The position numbers and the translations under genes were made by a program. This document shows, in pieces, positions 32,194 to 42,373 of a stretch of DNA of 64,000 nucleotides. Source of the DNA: Bursaphelenchus xylophilus. Taxonomy: Eukaryota > Nematoda > Chromadorea > Rhabditida > Aphelenchoididae. The stretch is taken from the NCBI GenBank assembly GCA_904066235.2, contig CAJFCV020000003.1, positions 6,324,001-6,388,000 on the forward strand, given 5' to 3'. The notes below the pieces were generated by a model that saw nothing but the letters and a program-made list of their open reading frames with translations, had not been told where the DNA came from and did no database searches. Position 1 is the stretch's first letter, and each line of letters begins with the position of its first letter.

Positions 32194-33033
32194 GAAGGCG
32201 ATTTGGTCGGAGGCTGGCTGGTATTAAGAAGATGAGACAGGAAATACGTGATGATGTCTTGATTGCCATTCATGGGGCCCGACCCCATTTCATCTCATAA
32301 GCTGGCTTTCCTGAAACCGAACGACTTTTGTCGTTGTAAACAGTACGGACGAGACTCGGGCTTTCGACTACAAAACTTAATCAAAACAAAAAATTAAAAT
32401 TAAAATGGGAATACGCAGAGCCAAGGGCATTTCCTTAATTATAGACCCGCATTGTATTAATAAGCAGGGAAGAAGAGAGTCGGAACTTTGAAAATTGGGT
32501 AATTGCTGGAGGGTTTTAATCGATGGCCCTGAAATCCGAAGTAATCCAGAGCCGCAATTAGTAGGTATACAGTTGAGCCACCCCCAAGACCAATGTAGTC
32601 TCGGAAAAAGACTGGGTATCGGCCAACTATAATTCTCCAATTGGCCGCCCGCAAAAAGCCAGCAGGTAAATGTTTGGCGTCTGTCAATTCCGTATTAGCA
32701 CGCCATTAAAGAGATAGCGTCATGCATCCCTCTTAACTCCCATAAGCTTGTTGTTTCGCAAATGGCTTTGGATTTCTTTACGTGGAAGCCCCAGAACATC
32801 CACCCTGTCCTCCCGCTGGTGATTATGTCCACCCTGTACTCTCTACTGTTTATTTGCCATCATATATAATTATCATAATAACGTTCGCTCAACATAATCA
32901 AATTTCTATTTCAAATGTGTTGGCGGAAAACGCCGTCAAATCTGCTTATCATAAGTGGCCAACGAAATGCTCGCAAGGAATGGATTTGGGTTTACTTTTA
33001 CTCGTATTCCTCTAAAGAGACTTGCCCTTGGCC
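32194..33033. other. Gene-free spacer upstream of the stargazin-like gene
   Basis: About 840 bases between divergent genes. Two overlapping minus-strand open frames (32377-32687) lack starts, splice sites and recognisable content. The region presumably holds the promoters of both neighbours. Confidence 0.4.
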
Positions 33034-34279
33034 ATGGTGCTACCCGTTATTCAACATCGTCTGACAAAAATAAATCATGGCACTCGTAGAACGTTTATTC
33101 GAGGAGCCTTATGTACAAGTCTTTTGGGTTGTATAGCGAATTTGATCGGTAAGAAAACGCATTTCTTTGTCTTATTCTCTTACAGCCGGCCTAACAAACG
33201 ACTGGCTTTACACGTCGGAAGTTCTACGGTACTTTGTCCATCCCAATGCGACTTATCGCGATGATAATCTGATGATAAGATGGTTTAAAAACGCCACCCT
33301 CGGGCCTTGGTATTTCTGTTTTCTGGATCGTAAGTGATGATTTTGATTCCCCAAAATTAATTTACATAATTAATAGCGATTACGCCATTCCATTGCAATG
33401 AAATTGACATGTTTTCCCAAGACGATCCCAGTGATGTTACCAGTTCCATTGAGTGTGAGTTCATTTCGTGTGAGTCCCATTAACTTACAAATATTCAAAA
33501 ATAAAATTGGATTGCAGCATCCGTGCGGCCTGCCTTTTATTTTGTATACACATCCTGTCTGTTGGATCTGCTAGGACTGGTTGGAGTGTTTATTTGCTGC
33601 ATGAAAGTGAAGCCATACACGTCATTGTTCATATCAACAACCATACATATTCTATCGGGGATTGCCGACTTTATGAGCATCATCATGTACATGTCTGGAG
33701 TCTCCAAAGAAGTGGGAAACAAGCTATTCCCAGCATCGGAGATGGATGATCCCCTGTTTTATTATTCTTACGGATATTCCTTTATTAGTTTCAAGGTTGG
33801 TTCTTTGATTTAAAGCGAGAAATTGTCTGATTTTAGATCGGATTTATGTGCACGGAGACGGCGGCGATCTTATTGGTATTGGTTTATATGTCGAAAAGGG
33901 ATGAACGGACTTACAATAGGTACTGTATAAAGACGATTATGAAGAATGTAAGCGACAGACCGGCAATAAATGACCAGATGATACTGAATGGGCGTTATCA
34001 TCAACATGCACGCATCAGTCAATTGCAAAGAGCCTCTAGGTAAGAAGCTCGAAATGAAAATATCAGAGTATAGAAGTGCTTCCATTGACGAGTCATTGAA
34101 CAGTGACATGCTCAGTTTCAAGAAGTTAGTTAACAGTGAACACAGTACAGACTCGGTGAAGAGTCATCGCAGGTCGATGCTGGTAAGAGGAGGCTGGCTT
34201 TTATGATGTTATTGATATTAGTTGCAGCCCCCATTCATTATGCCAGCATTAAGCGCGCAGAGCGAAGGTTTCATGTGAT
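33034..34279 (+). CDS. Stargazin/TARP-like claudin-fold membrane protein
   Basis: Four-pass protein of the CACNG/TARP family, auxiliary subunits of AMPA-type glutamate receptors (STG-1/STG-2 in C. elegans). Start at 33034 (MVLPVIQHRLTKINHG). Visible: TM1 region GALCTSLLGCIANLIAG; an extracellular loop with TNDWLYTSEVLRYF and LGPWYFCFLD, the claudin-like GLW-C position; TM2 LLDLLGLVGVFICCM; TM3 TIHILSGIADFMSIIMYM; YSYGYSFISFKIGFM; TM4 AAILLVLVYM. The tail is harder to place: exon sequence YRSASIDESLNSDML continues in another frame to SAQSEGFM with TGA at 34277-34279, whereas direct read-through stops at 34043. The joining splice site could not be fixed. Confidence 0.8.
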
Positions 34280-34414
34280 AAAGAACCTTCGTTTCCCTGT
34301 TCCCGATCACCACTTCGAGAGCATCCTTCAAAAATCCGTTTTCTTCGCAAAATTGCGCAATTTAGAGTTTTTTTTGTTATTATTTTCGTTCTGATGATCT
34401 TGTTTTCTTTCAAT

Positions 34415-35011
34415 GGGTGATGAGAAAGAGCATGGAGTCAATGCAGTTTTCGGATCTAATGTAAGTATTTACAATATCGTCATAAATTATTGACATTTTA
34501 GTACCTCAAGTACAACAGAAAATCGAAAATATTTCCTCTCTATGGATTTAAAGTTGAAGTGAAGGTGAAATATGGAGACTTCATAGTGAACTCGGCCATC
34601 CCTCCTATCCGTATTCCAATAAAACTCGTTACTATAAACAAAATAGAAGTCACCGAAGGCAGAAGTTCGTTGACGGTGGCGGGGAGAGGATTCAACTTGA
34701 CCTTGTTCACTATAAAGGCGGCTGATCGAAGCATAAACGAAGTTGTTGAACGCCTTCAAATACTAGTATTACGTCAGCGGATTCCTCATTCAATCTTGGG
34801 ACTTCCATTTGAATGGGAGATGGAATGTATGGATCGGAAAAACAAAACCAATCTGAAGTGCAACATCAGAAAAAAGAAGAGATCCGAAGATTGTTACGAG
34901 TTAAGAAGGTCCCTTTCCGAAATTAGTTTTCGTTCAAATCAAAGGATCAATCATTGTGGACTCCATAGTATGTATAGCTCTTTCCGGAGATCTGTCAGAA
35001 AAATACGCTAA
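34415..35011 (+). CDS. Small PH-GRAM-like protein, uncertain
   Basis: Two exons: MGDEKEHGVNAVFGSN (34415-34462), a phase-0 intron, then YLKYNRKSKIFPLYGFKVEV onward. The pattern of hydrophobic strands (IPIKLVTINKIEV, SSLTVAGRGFNLTLFTI) followed by a helix (INEVVERLQILVLRQR) resembles the PH-GRAM domain at the start of myotubularin-related phosphatases, but no phosphatase domain follows. It ends SFRRSVRKIR with TAA at about 35009-35011, just before the fold-back region. It may be a truncated myotubularin relative or an unrelated small protein. Confidence 0.45.
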
Positions 35012-35319
35012 TAAAAAAGGCTTTGCGACAATTTCGGAATTGCGACAGTTCAAACTCCCAACCAAAATTGTAAATTACGCCCAATTTATGAAATGCACCC
35101 ATATTTATAAAACGCTCCTAAAACGTACGAATTTATAATGTAGTTTGAGTAACAACCTTTGCGGCCGAGGGATCGCTCAAAACCTATGCCAGTCTCGCGT
35201 GCAAAAAATAAAAATTTTTGTGAAAACATTAACCTCCACGGCAGACATAAGAATCAAAACTGTCATCACAAATTGGCAAAAAAGTGCAATTTTCCCAACT
35301 TTTGCCCCAAAAATCGCGT

Positions 35320-36300
35320 CCCGACATTTCGAGTCAGGGACAGCTCGGGTCGCGACACTTCGGGTCAACGACACCGTTTATATTTTCGCTTCGGGACTTG
35401 GGAAAAAGGATTTTTTGGAGAATTTGAACAAAATTTTGAAATGTTTTCGCTTCGGGACTTGGGAACAGGAATTCTAGCGATTTACTTGTTATTTGCATAC
35501 AATCATTACGACTATCTTCGTACTCCACTCTCTGGCACTGTCTATGTTTAAATTCCGTGCTTCCAGTTAAAAACAAACAATGGATACGATTTTCTTATTT
35601 GCTCGTCTCTTATAAACACTATTTTCCTAACAAGGAAAGTACTTCTATGGGGTATGGAGTTACAGGTCGAGTCATATACCAAAAAAATCGCAAAATTTTT
35701 CTGATTCAGAATGTGTAAAAATTAGCTGCCTAATTTTGGTCTGTAAGGGTGAAAAAACCCTCGGAACTTTTCTCGAAACACCACACAAATGCCTTTTTGA
35801 CCAAGTTTTTACCAAATAAAAAGCTTGTTTTTGAGTTAAAGTAAACTCTGGTATCTTTACAAGCCTTAAAATATCAAATTTAATTTATACTACATCTTAA
35901 TTAGTAGTTCCAATGTAAAAAAGGCGCATTTTCATGGTGTTGCGAGAAAAGTTCTGAGGATTTTTTCACCCTTACAAACCAAAATTAGGCAGCTAATCTT
36001 TACATATTCTGAATCAGAAAAATTTCGCGAATTTTTCGATATATGACTCGACCTGTAACTCCATACCCCATAGAAGTACTTTCCTCGTAAAAAAATTAAC
36101 AAATAAACCTCAATTCTCCAAAAAATCCTTTGTCCCAAGTCCTGAAGCAAAAACATTTCAAAAAATTTTCAAATTTACCAAAAAATTCTTTTTTCCCAGT
36201 CCCGAAGCGAAAATATTAAACGGTATCGTTGACCCGAAATGTCGTTGACTCGAAGTGTCGTTGACCCGAAATGTCGTAGTGCCCCGAAAATCTGTCGTTG
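35320..36300. repeat. Nested fold-back element A
   Basis: Two pairs of inverted arms are visible. The outer pair is about 35320-35480 and 36130-36300 (CGCTTCGGGACTTGGGA on one side, its complement CCCAGTCCCGAAGCGAA on the other, with TCGGGTCAACGACACC against GTATCGTTGACCCGA). The inner pair is about 35635-35795 and 35930-36090 (CTTCTATGGGGTATGGAGTT against AACTCCATACCCCATAGAAG). The region between the inner arms is AT-rich. This is typical of a non-autonomous fold-back DNA element or a palindromic satellite fragment. Confidence 0.75.
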
Positions 36301-36490
36301 TTGCAAAGTGCGAGCTGGTAATTTCAAATGTTCAAAATCTGCCTAGAGGCCTAACAGACAAGAAATCGCGGTTTCTGGCCACCCGATTTGATGCGTATGT
36401 CACCATCCTTCTATGGACATTCCTTTGCTGTTATATGGCTAGTCGTAAAGTGGTTCCTTGTAAAATTATCAATTTATTATGTTGACACAA

Positions 36491-37569
36491 TATACAGGGT
36501 GTTTCAAGAAATTTGGAACAAATGATTTGTTTATATCTTTGTGTTCTTTGCAGCTATCAACGAATTTCTTTTTGCTTCTAAAAATTGACAGCGTGCGTTT
36601 TTAGAATCTCAAAAAAAATTTTTTTTCGTCGGCGGAGGGCCCATTTCTCGGCGGAGAAAATTAGGGCCTTTTTTAAAAATCACAGCGTATTACATGGCGG
36701 AAACGCCGTTGCAACGGCTGAAAGCAAGTTTACGTTACACCTCTGTCGATTTTACGGTATGCATTTTTTTGTTTTCGATTTTACGCGCACCGCGGAGGCG
36801 CGGCGGAGACTTCAGATTTCGGCGGACGTTGTTTTGGGCCTTCGGCTGTTGCAATTCATGTTGGAAAAGAGGTTAGGGTGATTTTTTGTTGTCATCCGAT
36901 GCACAGATGGCAAAAATTTCGTGCTTTTTTCCCCCGGCGGAGGATTCGGCGGAGGCTTTATCAAAGGGTCAAAGCAGTCTTACGAGTCCGGGAAAAATCT
37001 CAGCTACAAGAATCGATCAGAACAGCATTGTCTTTCAAAGATTTTTGATTTTTTTGGTCCGGCGGACAAATCGGCGGAGTTTTGTTTTTACCCTTTGATA
37101 AAGCCTCCGCCGACTCCTCCGCCGGGGATAAAAAGCACGAAATTTTTGCCATCTGTGCATCGGATGACAACAAAAAATCACCCAAACCTCCTTTTCCAAC
37201 ATAAATTGCAACAGCCGAAGGCCCAAAACAACGTCCGCCGAAATCTGAGGTCTCCGCCGCGCATCCGCGAAAGTGCGTAAAATCGAAAACGCAAAAAAAG
37301 CATACCGTAAAATCGATGGAGGTATTACGTAAACTTGATTTCAGCCGTTGCAACGGCGTTTCCGCCACGTAATACGCTGTGATTTTTAAAAAAGGCCCTA
37401 ATTTTCTCCGCCGAGAAATGGGCCCTCCGCCGACGAAAAAAATTTTTTTGAGATTCTAAAAACGCACGCTGTCAATTTTTAGAAGCAAAAAGAAATTCGT
37501 TGATAGCTGCAAAGAACACAGAGATATAAGCAAATCATTTGTTCCAAATTTCTTGAAACACCCTGTATA
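36491..37569. mobile_element. Long fold-back DNA element B with TACAGGGTG ends
   Basis: A 1079-base near-perfect inverted repeat. It starts TATACAGGGTGTTTCAAGAA and ends in the reverse complement TTCTTGAAACACCCTGTATA. Arms of about 480 bases (36491-36970 and 37090-37569) flank a spacer of about 120 bases. Both arms are rich in CGGCGGA/TCCGCCG. The ends are TA-rich, suggesting a TA or TATA target. No transposase is encoded; the mirrored open frames in the two arms follow from the palindrome itself. The family was not identified. Confidence 0.85.
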
Positions 37570-37796
37570 ATAACCGAGAAAAAAATTTCGAAATAATGAA
37601 AACTTATAGCTATATTTGTACGTGAATTGACTATTTGATTGTAAAAATACGATGCTAGACTTATTTGCTCGTTTTTCTTGAAACTAAAAAATTAACTAGA
37701 TCTAATAAAACTTGAGTTCATACTTATAGGAACTACGGCCGGTCTGAACCAGCGAGAATCGAATGCTGTAAGTGAGGTACCAAAAGATTAAGATGT

Positions 37797-40700
37797 CTAA
37801 TTCCTTCTCCTTTTCTTCATAGCCGGTTCGTCGTTCTTGTAAAGGCACACATACATCCATACCGAGCTTACATAAGCCGGCAAGTACTTCTTGACTGCTT
37901 CCACGTATTTCTTGTACACGTTTATCCCACATTTGGCCAATGGATTGTCAGGCTAAAAAATAGCTATACATAGACAACCTTATGGGGCACATATAAATGT
38001 ATCCAAACTTTGGACTTACGGAATTAAAAGTTGAGCAATTTATAAATATTTGGTTCATATCGGCAATGAATCCCGTCGTATTTGCATATTCTCCACCCGA
38101 GAGTTTAGAATTGACGGTCGTTAAATCCATAGGCCTCGAAATAACACTGTAATATTCTTGGAACTTCTTGTCAACTGGTTTCCGGAATGGATCTGACTGT
38201 TGGGAATCGTCGAGACAGGCCAACATTACTTTTGAGCACGCCTATAAGCATTGTAATAACACAAGCGAATAAAAACCTAGAAAGAAATGTGAAGATACGA
38301 ACAGACCAGTTTAATGTTGGGAGTCATTCTATCCTGCCTTTCCGTGATGGGCAACATCGGTTGACACATGGAACAACGCCAGTCATCGGGCAGTTGTGCC
38401 ATTGGAGCAGAGCACCGGGGAATATGGCAGAATTGATGAAATACCCTCGGACAAGTCGAACAGCAGCCAAGTTCGCCAGAGATATCATCACAACCTTCAT
38501 TACAACTGTAACAATAGTCATCCCATTCATCTTGAGGAGCATCCGGAACAGCCGCTTTCCTGCTCGTTTCTCCTTCATCATCTATAAAGGGTTCGATCAC
38601 AGGCGTTGGCTCCACTTCTTCTCTTCTGATTCTTATTTTAAGGCCACCAGAAGTGTCGGGAACAGCTCTATATCGTCCAGCGGAAGTTCCACTTTTATCT
38701 GACATATGACTATCGTGTGACTTCTCTCGTAGCCTATGAATAGGACTGTTTTCACCAATTCTGACATTGGAATTTGGAGCAGAATTAGATGTCTGTGTTT
38801 GGTCGGTCAAATCGTTGCCTGAATTCACCACAGACTTTGAACGCCGAAGATTAGACCTTTCGCTCTCTTGGCTGTTTTCTAATTTCTCATTAATCCCTTC
38901 TTTTTTCATCAAACACGATGATTTAACCTTGTCTGAGGTGTTTCCGTTTTGTGTACCGGATATTACTTCATTTGATTGTGTATTTCGGGGTCTTTCGTCT
39001 TCCAATGTAATGGTAACTATATCTGCCGATGGGGTATTGCTTGCCTTAAACAAGAATAAAAAATAAAAAAAAACATACAGGTGAATTTGCAAACATTAAT
39101 TGCTGCAGCTCAGAGTGACTGTTTCGAAGTAGATTTGGTTGATTTGGGGATGGAGGAAACATAAATCCTTGAGGACTATTTATAAATTGAGGAGATCGCA
39201 TCTGAAGTCCATTTGGCCTCATTGGAGGTTGCATTGCTGGTCGGAAATTGGGATAAGCTTGACGAAGCCGGCCATCTAAAGGCATCGGAGCTTGCCGACT
39301 AGTGGATGGACCTGGCACAGCCATCTGAATTCATCATGAAGGTACTATTGATCCTGAACTTACATTATTTGTGTGCAATGGAGGGAATGATGGTTGATTG
39401 CCCTCTATCGCTTCGATTGGAATCGGCCTTATTGTTTCCGACGTAATTCTTGAACTTTGTTCCAAACTACGCGTTAGTCTTCGGTAATAATCAAGCTCTG
39501 ATTCCAACTGAACACATCTTTCTCGCAATTCATCATCAGCCAAAGGTTTTATCAAACGTCTGAACTTCTCCTTGTCTACCTTTTCGTATTCTCGGCCATT
39601 AAAAAGTCGAAGTCCCATTTCTGATTGGTGCCCCATTTCAGCAGGATTAAGTTTGGGTGGAAGTACAAAAGTCAAAGGTTTATCGAAACTGGACCGAACG
39701 GTCTAAATTAAGAAAAATACGGTTGTAAAAGCACAGCACATACCTGTCGAATATTGTTCACGACAATAGAACCATATCCACTAAGGAATTGAACAAGGTT
39801 ACTGGACTGGGGACTGTGCGAAAGATCGATCCGGACAGATGGAAGAGGCAAGATGTTGTCGATGTTGATCCTGCTATACTTACTTCTTCTCTCGGCATTC
39901 GTAGAGGCGTGTTTTATGAAAGACGCAAACGGGATAACATCTTGTGCCTTGAGAGTAGTAATCTTCTTCTCGAGGTTATTTATTGTAGCAACTCTGTTAG
40001 TTTCTTCTGCAATATCAGCCTCAACCTTCTTAAAATGAGACATATATTGATTCTGAGACATTTCCAAAGAATCAGCGAGATCTTGGAACCGTTGAATCAT
40101 CAAGGACACCATTCTTTGACAATCAAATGCTAATTGAGTTCTCGAATTGTGGAACTCTGTCATTACCATCCGCCGTTTTATTTGCAGGTTTTGAAGTCTT
40201 AAACCAGATAAAAGAATAAAAAATAACACTTACAGGTTATGATAATACTCTAAACTTTTCTTGTCATTCTCAATTAGCGGCCTTAAACAATTGATTGCTT
40301 TTGTGTTCAGTTCAGCGAACGTTCCAATTGCATTTCCTTTTCGGCAATTAGATCTGTGCCCTTCCAGGCAATCCGTACATATTCTCTGTAAAAGAAAGTC
40401 AGAAATAAACTACTTCAGACTTACAGCCCCGCAAGAACACACAAAGTTCGCCATTCTGTCTTGATGTAGGAGATTGACGCATCTTGATATTAAAGGAACA
40501 TAAGGCTTCGACTAAAATAGATAAATTAAGCTCGATGAAGCAGATAGAAATACAGCCAGAGGTAACACGTACCTCTCGGATAAGATGCTCCCGGTTATGA
40601 CTTTTTATACACCAAGCACACATGTAGATTTTACAAGTAACGCAATAATGGGAAATCTTTTGTAAATCGAGATTTGTACAATTTGACGACATGCATTTCC

Positions 40701-41031
40701 TAAAATTCAAAATAACCAATAGATAAAAAAAACTTACGTCCTTTTCGGATCGGGAATGAATTCGTCGTAAACGACGTCAGCAGAGAATTGTTGGTTACAG
40801 ACCGTACAATGCAAGCTCTTTTCAAGATTGGATCTTTGCGCATCTATAAGGAGGTATTAATAAAACTAATGGCAAAGCTAACATACCTCTGCACCGAAAA
40901 CACAAGGAATGAAGACAAGGTAAATGATAAATTGGTCTGTCTGGCGTCAGAACTTCCTTCAGACAACTAACACACTTCCGTATTTTGGATGAAGATGGCT
41001 GGCTGGTCGAATCCCGTCCGGGTATCGACAT
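37797..41031 (-). CDS. TIF1-type transcription regulator (RING, B-box, PHD, bromodomain)
   Basis: Start at 41031 (MSIPGRDSTSQPSSSKIRK). Domain order on about ten exons: RING with CVSC, LPCLHSLCFRC and LHCTVC; B-box with CMSSNC, YCVTC, CAWC and HNREH; a coiled-coil stretch (KKVEADIAEETNRVATIN); a long Ser/Pro-rich linker (MRPNGLQMRSPQFINSPQG); PHD finger (YCYSCNEGCDD, GCCSTCPRVFHQFC, DDWRCSMC); bromodomain (KKFQEYYSVISRPMDLTTVN, IFINCSTFN), ending KNDEPAMKKRRRN with TAG at 37797-37799. This is the architecture of TRIM24/TRIM33 and Drosophila Bonus, chromatin readers and co-regulators with ubiquitin-ligase activity. Nuclear; the basic C-terminus may be a localisation signal. Confidence 0.88.
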
Positions 41032-42373
41032 TTTTGGAGCACTTATTCATCCACAATTATGCGCGAAACTCTATAACGCAAAATATAACGCGAATTCCTT
41101 AGCAAGCTCCAACCGACGAGAGACCGAGCTGCGCCCATGCTCTAAGGGTCATTTTATACGAGAAAATATATTTTTTGAAGTCGTCGCGTACACTGGACTG
41201 CGCCATTATCGATTGAATTTTTGTAGCACTTTGTACGGAAAAGGCGGTCTTAAAGATACGATTCTTTTTAATCCGATCATCCAGAGTTGAGCAATTTGGT
41301 AAACGATGAGTTAGAAAGAGCAGGCGTTTAGCTATCTGTAAGAGGTTCAACAATTTGTGTGTTTTATTCCATTTTTGAAATATGCGATTCCAAAAATCGT
41401 GAACTTTGCAGTCATCTAACAGGAAATTTTGCAACAGCTTGTCTTTCAACATTAAAACATCCTTGTCAATCATTATGCAAAGTTTCAAAACTTTTGTATA
41501 CTCGCAACTCGACTTTTCGAGCCATTTTTCCTGCTACTAGAATGTTTGCAATAGTTTCCCGGCCGGGTTTTTGGCAAAATAGAGGAATTATTAACATTCC
41601 GCAACCAGAAAGAGCTTATCAGTCCGTCTCGGGAAAATAGTGGCGAGTTGTCACAGCAAAATGTTTCGCCTCGTCGAAAAAAGGGTGCAGTCGCGCACCA
41701 AATTTCCAGCAGCAGCTAGCCGTCGCAAAGCGATGATGGGCGCTTCTAAAGCGCGACGGCCCGCCACTATTTTCCCGCGAGACTGATACAATGTTAGTTA
41801 TAAAACCGTCAAATACGGTGTTTTCAAAGGATAAAACAGGCCTGCTATAACAAGAAAAACTCACTGATCAAGTCTATATGCTTGGCTAAATTACAGGTTT
41901 TCTCTAGATAGGGAAGTGTACAAACTGACCATCGCCAAACGGCAAGTGCTATACACTGTTGAAAAGCCCAAAGCAGTAATGTATAGAAACCACTTTCAAT
42001 CTTTGCAGAATGCCTTTCCGCGACGATACTGTAGTCTACAGTGGTCCATGTACTCACCTTGTGGTATACCATTTGCGTTTTGAAATAAAATTATCTTATC
42101 ACATAACCGATATTGAAATTACTCAAGGGACAAATCAACCGTTTATAATTTTTTGCCATGAGGCAATCTGCAAAAATTGAAAGTAGTTTCTAGCACTGCT
42201 TTTTCAAGGCCTTTCTAGCGGTTATGTTATTTGCTTTTACTTGGAATTTGGTGATGGTCAAGTTGTAAATGCCATGATGCAGATACAACGGTGGAGCGTA
42301 AATTTAAATTTTTATTTAAATTTCCATTATTAGCACAACAAGACAAATTGCGAGTTATTGTATTATTTCTTAG
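41032..42373. other. Spacer with a MITE copy
   Basis: About 1.3 kb between the 5' end of the TIF1-type gene and the 3' end of the Na+/K+-ATPase gene. Besides the MITE at 41617-41788 it holds an A/T-rich stretch with a 129-codon minus-strand frame (41099-41488) that has no recognisable domain or splice context. Confidence 0.4.
41617..41788. mobile_element. MITE, copy 1
   Basis: 172 bases with inverted ends. Left: TATCAGTC, CGTCTCGGGAAAATAGTGGC. Right, read in reverse complement: TATCAGTC, TCGCGGGAAAATAGTGGC. The interior is GC-richer than its surroundings and encodes nothing. A second copy of the same design is at 62139-62278. Confidence 0.7.

Noticed and set aside
32377..32687. Two overlapping minus-strand frames
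   Set aside because: No start or splice context and no family features; probably chance frames in a promoter region.
36585..37368. Mirrored open frames starting MAETPLQRLK on both strands
   Set aside because: They are the two arms of the palindrome read outward. The resemblance to each other is a consequence of the inverted repeat, not evidence of a gene.
38187..38702. 171-codon plus-strand frame
   Set aside because: Antisense shadow of the PHD-finger exons of the TIF1-type gene.
41099..41488. 129-codon minus-strand open frame upstream of the TIF1-type gene
   Set aside because: No recognisable domain, no splice or poly(A) context, and AT-rich Lys/Leu composition expected by chance. Left unannotated.
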